Positions 49,262 to 64,000 of a stretch of 64,000 nt of DNA are shown here, piece by piece. The stretch is from Prosopocoilus inquinatus. Taxonomy: Eukaryota > Arthropoda > Insecta > Coleoptera > Lucanidae. The translations under genes were made by a program, and so were the position numbers. Below the pieces are notes generated by a model, which worked only from the letters and a program-made list of their open reading frames with translations, had not been told where the DNA came from and did not search any database. The stretch covers positions 58,838,212 through 58,902,211 of the forward strand of contig CM069870.1 in the NCBI GenBank assembly GCA_036172665.1, read 5' to 3'. Position 1 is the stretch's first letter, and the number at the start of each line of letters is the position of its first letter.

Positions 49262-50221
49262 ATTAAATTTTAGTGATTACTAAAGTATTATTGCGTAGTG
49301 GCGTAATTTAACTGCGAAGTTACAACTAATACAAGGGAATTCAAAAACCGTAAGAGATAGATTAAAGCGCCTCCTAATTCAACCGTTTTTCTATCACTTA
49401 CTGCTTATGTACAACCCTACAGTTGTAACTGTATATAAAAGACAATTGTAATTTTAACTTGTTACAATACAAAATAAACGTTTACTTAAACATGCTCGTT
49501 TTAACTAAATTAATGTGACAGGCTCCTTAAGGTTAAGACGTAGAAGAAATTCCGATCACTGGATGCCATTTGATTTTACCGAAAAGATGAAAGTGACCGG
49601 GCCCACGTCAGATATAAATTCGAGACTTAGGGAATGCCAGGATAACATAGACTCAGGCAGAAGAAATAGACTGGTACGTATTTAAACGTGATAGGAGACT
49701 TTTTTTTCGAATGATGTTGATTTTACCAACAGGTGAAACTCGGTGAGGGAATTGAAATTTACGAAGACCAATTAAGAAGTGTCAAGTGGAGTGATTACCG
49801 CAAGTTAACTCGTGGATTAGCAACGATACTTTTCAGTCCAGCCGAGCTTGCAACGTGTTCAGTAACAGGCCAGAGATGGAGCAGGGCGGGCAGTGGAGAA
49901 AGGCCGGTAAAACCAGCCCTAGACAGAGCTAAAGTCCAAGCAATCATATGTTAGTCGTCGATCACCTGCAACAAGAAAATCACTTTAATTTGCTTTAATT
50001 TACAGCATACGTAGCTACCAGGTTTCCGATGGTAGAAATAAGTAGAATTAAACAAGTACTGGCATATAAGTGTAAAGAGAACTCGACTGCGTTGAAAATG
50101 AAGGCAGTTAGGTATTACGGGTACGTATGCAAGTGTGACTGTTTTAATTTAGTAATAATTAAATATTTAACTGTGTGATTGTGATTTTAGGGACCAAACA
50201 AGAGAGCCAGATAGAAGCTAA
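47427..50221 (+). CDS. BTB/POZ transcription factor, BEN-domain isoform (8 exons)
   Basis: Exons: 47427-47618, 47965-48168, 48222-48627, 48687-48755, 49522-49673, 49733-49949, 50006-50120, 50191-50221. All are GT-AG and joined in phase: 1386 nt, 461 residues. The N-terminus (1 to about 125) is a TTK-type BTB domain starting [14 protein letters not shown] and ending [16 protein letters not shown] Ser-rich linker with a basic PPPKRQCK stretch follows. Residues about 343-440 match a BEN domain: [12 protein letters not shown], the aromatic/basic helix [28 protein letters not shown] and [16 protein letters not shown] domains bind DNA or chromatin partners, and BTB plus BEN also occurs in vertebrate NAC1. 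It probably acts as a nuclear, dimer-forming repressor or architectural factor (inference). The ATG at 47427 lies just before the BTB core and has A at -3. I could not name an orthologue. Confidence 0.85.
47965..48168 (+). CDS. BTB gene exon 2 (second half of BTB domain)
   Basis: Acceptor TTTCAG after a run of A; donor GTGAGT. Encodes [16 protein letters not shown], then [15 protein letters not shown] and [15 protein letters not shown], completing the BTB fold. The following intron is only 53 nt. If it is retained, the frame stops 22 codons later. Confidence 0.92.
48222..48627 (+). CDS. BTB gene exon 3 (Ser-rich linker, basic patch)
   Basis: Acceptor GGTTCAG, donor GTATGT, leaving phase 1. 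Encodes a Ser/Thr-rich linker, a possible nuclear-localisation patch (PPPKRQCK) and an acidic LSDDDRDE stretch. No folded domain is visible. Confidence 0.85.
48687..48755 (+). CDS. BTB gene exon 4 (69-nt symmetric exon)
   Basis: Acceptor ATCGCAG, donor GTATTA. It is 23 codons long, phase 1 at both ends, so skipping it keeps either 3' module in frame. Encodes [17 protein letters not shown] and flanking residues; no known motif. Confidence 0.7.
48918..49261 (+). CDS. BTB gene alternative terminal exon A (two C2H2 fingers)
   Basis: Acceptor TGTTGCAG, phase 1, stop TAA at 49259-49261. Two fingers CDEC...HMKLIH and CPIC...HMQGSH, then a 50-residue tail. It has its own poly(A) signal about 210 nt downstream. 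Confidence 0.9.
49473..49478 (+). terminator. Poly(A) signal of the zinc-finger isoform
   Basis: AATAAA about 212 nt after the stop of terminal exon A and before exon B1. This fits an early polyadenylation choice that would exclude the BEN exons. Confidence 0.6.
49522..49673 (+). CDS. BTB gene alternative exon B1 (pre-BEN linker)
   Basis: Acceptor GTGACAG, phase 1 identical to exon A, donor GTACGT. Encodes a basic start ([12 protein letters not shown]) and a charged linker ending SGRRNRL. Confidence 0.78.
49733..49949 (+). CDS. BTB gene alternative exon B2 (BEN domain, first part)
   Basis: Acceptor CAACAG, donor GTTAGT. Encodes [19 protein letters not shown], then [26 protein letters not shown] and [15 protein letters not shown]. 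This order of motifs is the BEN-domain pattern. Confidence 0.85.
50006..50120 (+). CDS. BTB gene alternative exon B3 (BEN domain, last part)
   Basis: Acceptor TTTACAG, donor GTACGT. Encodes [18 protein letters not shown] and the closing charged helix [18 protein letters not shown]. Confidence 0.82.
50191..50221 (+). CDS. BTB gene alternative exon B4 (C-terminal tail)
   Basis: A 31-nt coding exon after a GATTTTAG acceptor; it completes a split glycine codon, then DQTREPDRS and TAA at 50219-50221. It is supported only by phase, the acceptor and the poly(A) signal just after it. Confidence 0.6.
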
Positions 50222-50235
50222 ACGTGTACATAAAT

Positions 50236-50241
50236 AATAAA
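50236..50241 (+). terminator. Poly(A) signal of the BEN isoform (proximal)
   Basis: AATAAA 15 nt after the BEN-isoform stop. A second AATAAA lies at 50376-50381. The distal one seems more usual in spacing; I cannot choose between them. Confidence 0.45.
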
Positions 50242-50423
50242 ATTGTAGATAACATAGCGAATTTTAAACTCATGTGTCAAATATTAAACGGTTCTAGTGA
50301 ATTCATTAACAAATGCAATATTTTTTAGTTGTCGTTATATTTAATTATCACTGTATTTATTTTATTTAACAGTAAAATAAATATTACAATGTTTGTTACA
50401 CAGCTTCGACTGATTTTGGACGA

Positions 50424-50435
50424 GGGGGGGGGGGG
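50424..50435 (+). repeat. 12-G homopolymer between the convergent 3' ends
   Basis: Lies between the distal BEN-isoform poly(A) signal (50376) and the Ack poly(A) signal (50468). Length may be uncertain in the assembly. Confidence 0.85.
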
Positions 50436-50467
50436 TCGCCGAAAACAATACGTAAGAAAATATTATA

Positions 50468-50473
50468 TTTATT
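50468..50473 (-). terminator. Candidate poly(A) signal for Ack
   Basis: AATAAA on the minus strand, about 550 nt past the Ack stop codon; I found no other clear AATAAA on that strand in between. Cleavage would fall close to the end of the convergent BTB gene. Confidence 0.45.
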
Positions 50474-51022
50474 ATGTATAATAGTTATATACATACACTT
50501 AAAATAGTATCACTATCTTACATTCAGATATTTAAATACATAAGCTGTCATGTCAAATGTATCATGTTTCCGATTCATTCCTATAATATTTGGTCGCACT
50601 TATAATAATTCGTTACCGCATATCAAATAATGAGATCAAGTTTTTTTTTTCTCTATACAATAAGCCTTGGAATAACAGCAGAGTTTAACATCAACGTCTA
50701 ATTGTTCATATTTTAATAAAATGAAGGTTTTAACAATGACCTTATTATGGATCTTTGGCACTTCCATAACGTAGTAATATTACAATATTCAGTAACTTGG
50801 CGATTTGCTCTCTAGAATAATTTCATACGCTTATTTAACTCACGATATAATAGTAGATATAATTATTAAGCGGGTCATACCACGCGTTTAGATGAGTACA
50901 AGTTTAGTAATAATAATAATATTAATTTAAAATAAATAGTAAAAAAAAGAGTATTTGATATTACTTTTAGAATGCTTCTTCAAAATCTGTAATTAACACA
51001 TTCCCTAGATATTGCTAACTGA

Positions 51023-61773
<10,751 letters not shown>

Positions 61774-62591
61774 TGTTGTTTGCCGAACTTCAAACGATTG
61801 TCATTGAAAGTAAAGAAATTTTTGCACGTCGTTTCTTCACACGCACGCGTTCACATTGTTTAACTCCTGGGATTGCGTAACGCAACAATTAAAAAAAAAT
61901 GTAAATAAGACAAGACAAAACTAGGTAGTTGCCAAGTGAAAGTAAAATGTAACCTTAAATATTCACTTGCACTTGCTGTAAATAAACCGTTAGGTAAATG
62001 AGAAACTCAGTCCATTGCTTGAATGATCGTTGTGTTCTATTACGATCGCATAATAGATCTATTCAGCAAATCTTTGTAACAGGAAATACGCCAATAATAG
62101 TGTAGCAAGGTCTCACATTATTCTGCACTAGAGCTTCAAAGGTTTCAGAGCACCGTTTTTATTATTTATCTTAACGCGCGACGGTTTTAGCTTCGCTCTT
62201 GAGTAAATAAAAATCCGCTTCTTTAATCGTATAAACTGAAAACTTAGTCAAAAACACCACAAACTTAAATCTACTTGACAGACAATTATCTACTGGCGAC
62301 TTGAATATTTGTAACACAACGGACCAATTAATTATTGCGTTAACATGAATAACTCTTGGAAAATACGAGATAATTAAGTATTTATGTAAATTAAGATAAA
62401 GCCAGAGATAAGAGGTGCATTTCAAAATAAAAATCTTTAGATCTGCCGTTTAGAGCAAATGGATGTTAGACTTAATGATCAGCTGTCAGTAACGTCAATA
62501 GTTTACTAAGTACAATCCTGGTACAATCCTACAAACGAAAGAAAATAAACTGCAGGCGAAAACAGTTTCCTGTTCTCTCTCAAAATGACAT
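61774..62591. promoter_or_regulatory. Upstream region of Ack
   Basis: The Ack 5' untranslated region and promoter should lie here. No consensus core element was identified. Two palindromic elements follow further upstream. Confidence 0.3.
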
Positions 62592-62709
62592 TGGGCGCGT
62601 TCAGCGGCTGAGTTGCTTACTCAGCAATCGATTGTGATTGGCTCACATGAAGGTAATAGCCAATCACAAACGACTGCTGAGTAAGCAACGCATCCACTGA
62701 ACGCGCCCA
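62592..62709. mobile_element. Palindromic element ~0.8 kb upstream of the Ack start codon
   Basis: TGGGCGCGTTCAGCGG, GTTGCTTACTCAGCA and GTGATTGGCT on the left are mirrored on the right, with only about a 17-bp loop. Nearly perfect arms. Confidence 0.75.
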
Positions 62710-62805
62710 TTTTAAATAAACTGATTTCTTTTACTTAAAAGTTTAAATCGTGATTCGCATTCGAATAGTTTGGATCTGGATTCCGTTGTTGTTGCAACAA
62801 AACAC

Positions 62806-63286
62806 ATAAAGCGATTTTTCGCGACATACTATTTAGTAACTTACGGTTACCGGCCCCTCCACATACCAGAAGTAACAGCGCGAAAATGGAAACGGTATGA
62901 TCAAGTCAATTTTCTGTTTTTGTAGAAGAAAAGCATAACCTGAGTTTGTGTCCAAAAGCTAGTTTACTGGGTTTAGTTTAACTGAAAGAAAATGGAAATT
63001 TGTGCTACGTTGCTACTGGATGAGTTTTTCAATATGGACAATATAGAAATAATAAGATGGATGGAACATATATTTATATATATATATATATTAGGGGTTA
63101 TGAGATTATAAGGTTATGTTGCCTCACATACCACAACATACACAGCTCAAAAGGCAGGTATGTTGTAGTATCTAATAACGACGTCATGAATGACGTTTTA
63201 AGATATTCCCCTAACATACCTATTTGTCGCGAAAACACAATGGTATGTGTTACCTCTAAAAAAGTATGTCGCGAAAAATCGCTTAT
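62806..63286. mobile_element. Inverted-repeat element, ~480 bp, upstream of Ack
   Basis: Ends AAGCGATTTTTCGCGACATA and the inverted equivalent at 63262-63284; inner arms share CACATACCA and TCGCG pieces. A short (TA)n run lies at 63069-63091. No transposase. Confidence 0.7.
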
Positions 63287-64000
63287 ATTTGAATTTAATT
63301 GACAGTTAACCTGCAAATAACTGCGATTTAATCCAAACAGGTCTTCAAATCAGAAAGATTCGAAGGGGAAAGGGGATTACCGATCAGAATTGACATTTTA
63401 CGGGAGTGGGGAACTAATCCCTCTGAGTTTGATTTTGTGAGCGAAATTAAGCACCTAGAAATAAATAAAAATATATAAATAAATTTCATTTATGAATATA
63501 ATATACCTTTTATAATTAAAATCATGATTAAAAATCATCAAAGAATCACTTTACCGATAAAAATTGTGGATTTTCCAAACTTTTTAGAAAAAATTAGAGA
63601 TGGGCCAGGGAATGAACCCGGTGAATTGGAAGCACCCATATGGGTGTATTCACCAGGGTGCATACGTGAATGTACCGGGTGCATTAAAAAATGTAAATTT
63701 CCCGCGCAAATCGAACCAGAAATAACCTTTTCTTGATATTAATTAATTGTTTGTAGGTGGTTTACATGGTTTAATCTTTCATAGTGAATGAATAGCTAGA
63801 TATTAAACTTTTAAGTTTAAGTTAAATCTTTATAGCTTAAAATCTGAACAAAATTAGTAAGTTTTTGAAATTAACATTACAAAATAATAGTCTAGCGATA
63901 ATCCGTACAAAATTTATTATATTTGGTGTCATTTTGAAGCATTTTTTATGTCTTATGTAAATGTAGGCAACCAGGCAATGCACCCAATGCTCCGGGTGCA
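63287..64000. other. AT-rich window end with a repeated CCGGGTGCA motif
   Basis: CCGGGTGCA occurs at about 63677 and at the very end (63992-64000), with further ACCCGG/CACCC variants between 63615 and 63690, suggesting a repeat that continues past the window. The 70-codon frame here has no recognised domain. Confidence 0.35.

Overview
The window is strongly AT-rich eukaryotic nuclear DNA from an arthropod, almost certainly an insect. The evidence is spliced genes with 50-60 nt introns and GT-AG borders, a TTK-type BTB domain (the FCLRWNN signature typical of insect lola/ttk/bab relatives), an insect-like Ack kinase, and many degraded transposon relics. A beetle is my best guess from general repeat style, but this is weak inference. 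No tRNA, rRNA, CRISPR array, viral genome or bacterial operon was recognised.

Layout. 1-22.6 kb is mostly non-coding: two candidate exons of an unidentified plus-strand gene near 2 kb, a GC-rich promoter-like island at 6.3-6.9 kb, a mariner-like TIR element (9.25-9.86 kb), two LINE relics (10.2-11.2 kb plus, 14.0-14.5 kb minus), several MITEs, and a 39-bp minisatellite that is also a 54-codon open frame (21.5 kb). At 22.7-23.2 kb a GC-rich island contains a convincing minus-strand first coding exon of an unidentified protein whose other exons lie to the left. 23-47 kb looks like a long intron or intergenic desert rich in fold-back elements, with another GC-rich island (33.2 kb) and a well-bordered minus-strand candidate exon at 38.3 kb.

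47.4-61.8 kb is the solid gene-bearing part. A plus-strand BTB gene (47427-50221) has shared exons for the BTB domain followed by two alternative, phase-matched 3' modules: a terminal exon with two C2H2 zinc fingers, or four exons encoding a BEN domain. Tail-to-tail with it, on the minus strand, is a complete Ack tyrosine kinase gene (11 coding exons, 1047 residues: SAM, kinase, SH3, CRIB, long disordered tail, UBA-like repeats). Their predicted poly(A) signals lie less than about 100 bp apart. The 5.6-kb intron 5 of Ack is packed with repeats: a Foldback-like element with 21-bp sub-repeats around a DDE transposase fragment, and six copies of a unit carrying a conserved hairpin. 61.8-64 kb is the Ack upstream region, with two palindromic elements.

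Exon borders were set by splice consensus plus frame continuity. No transcript or database evidence was available.
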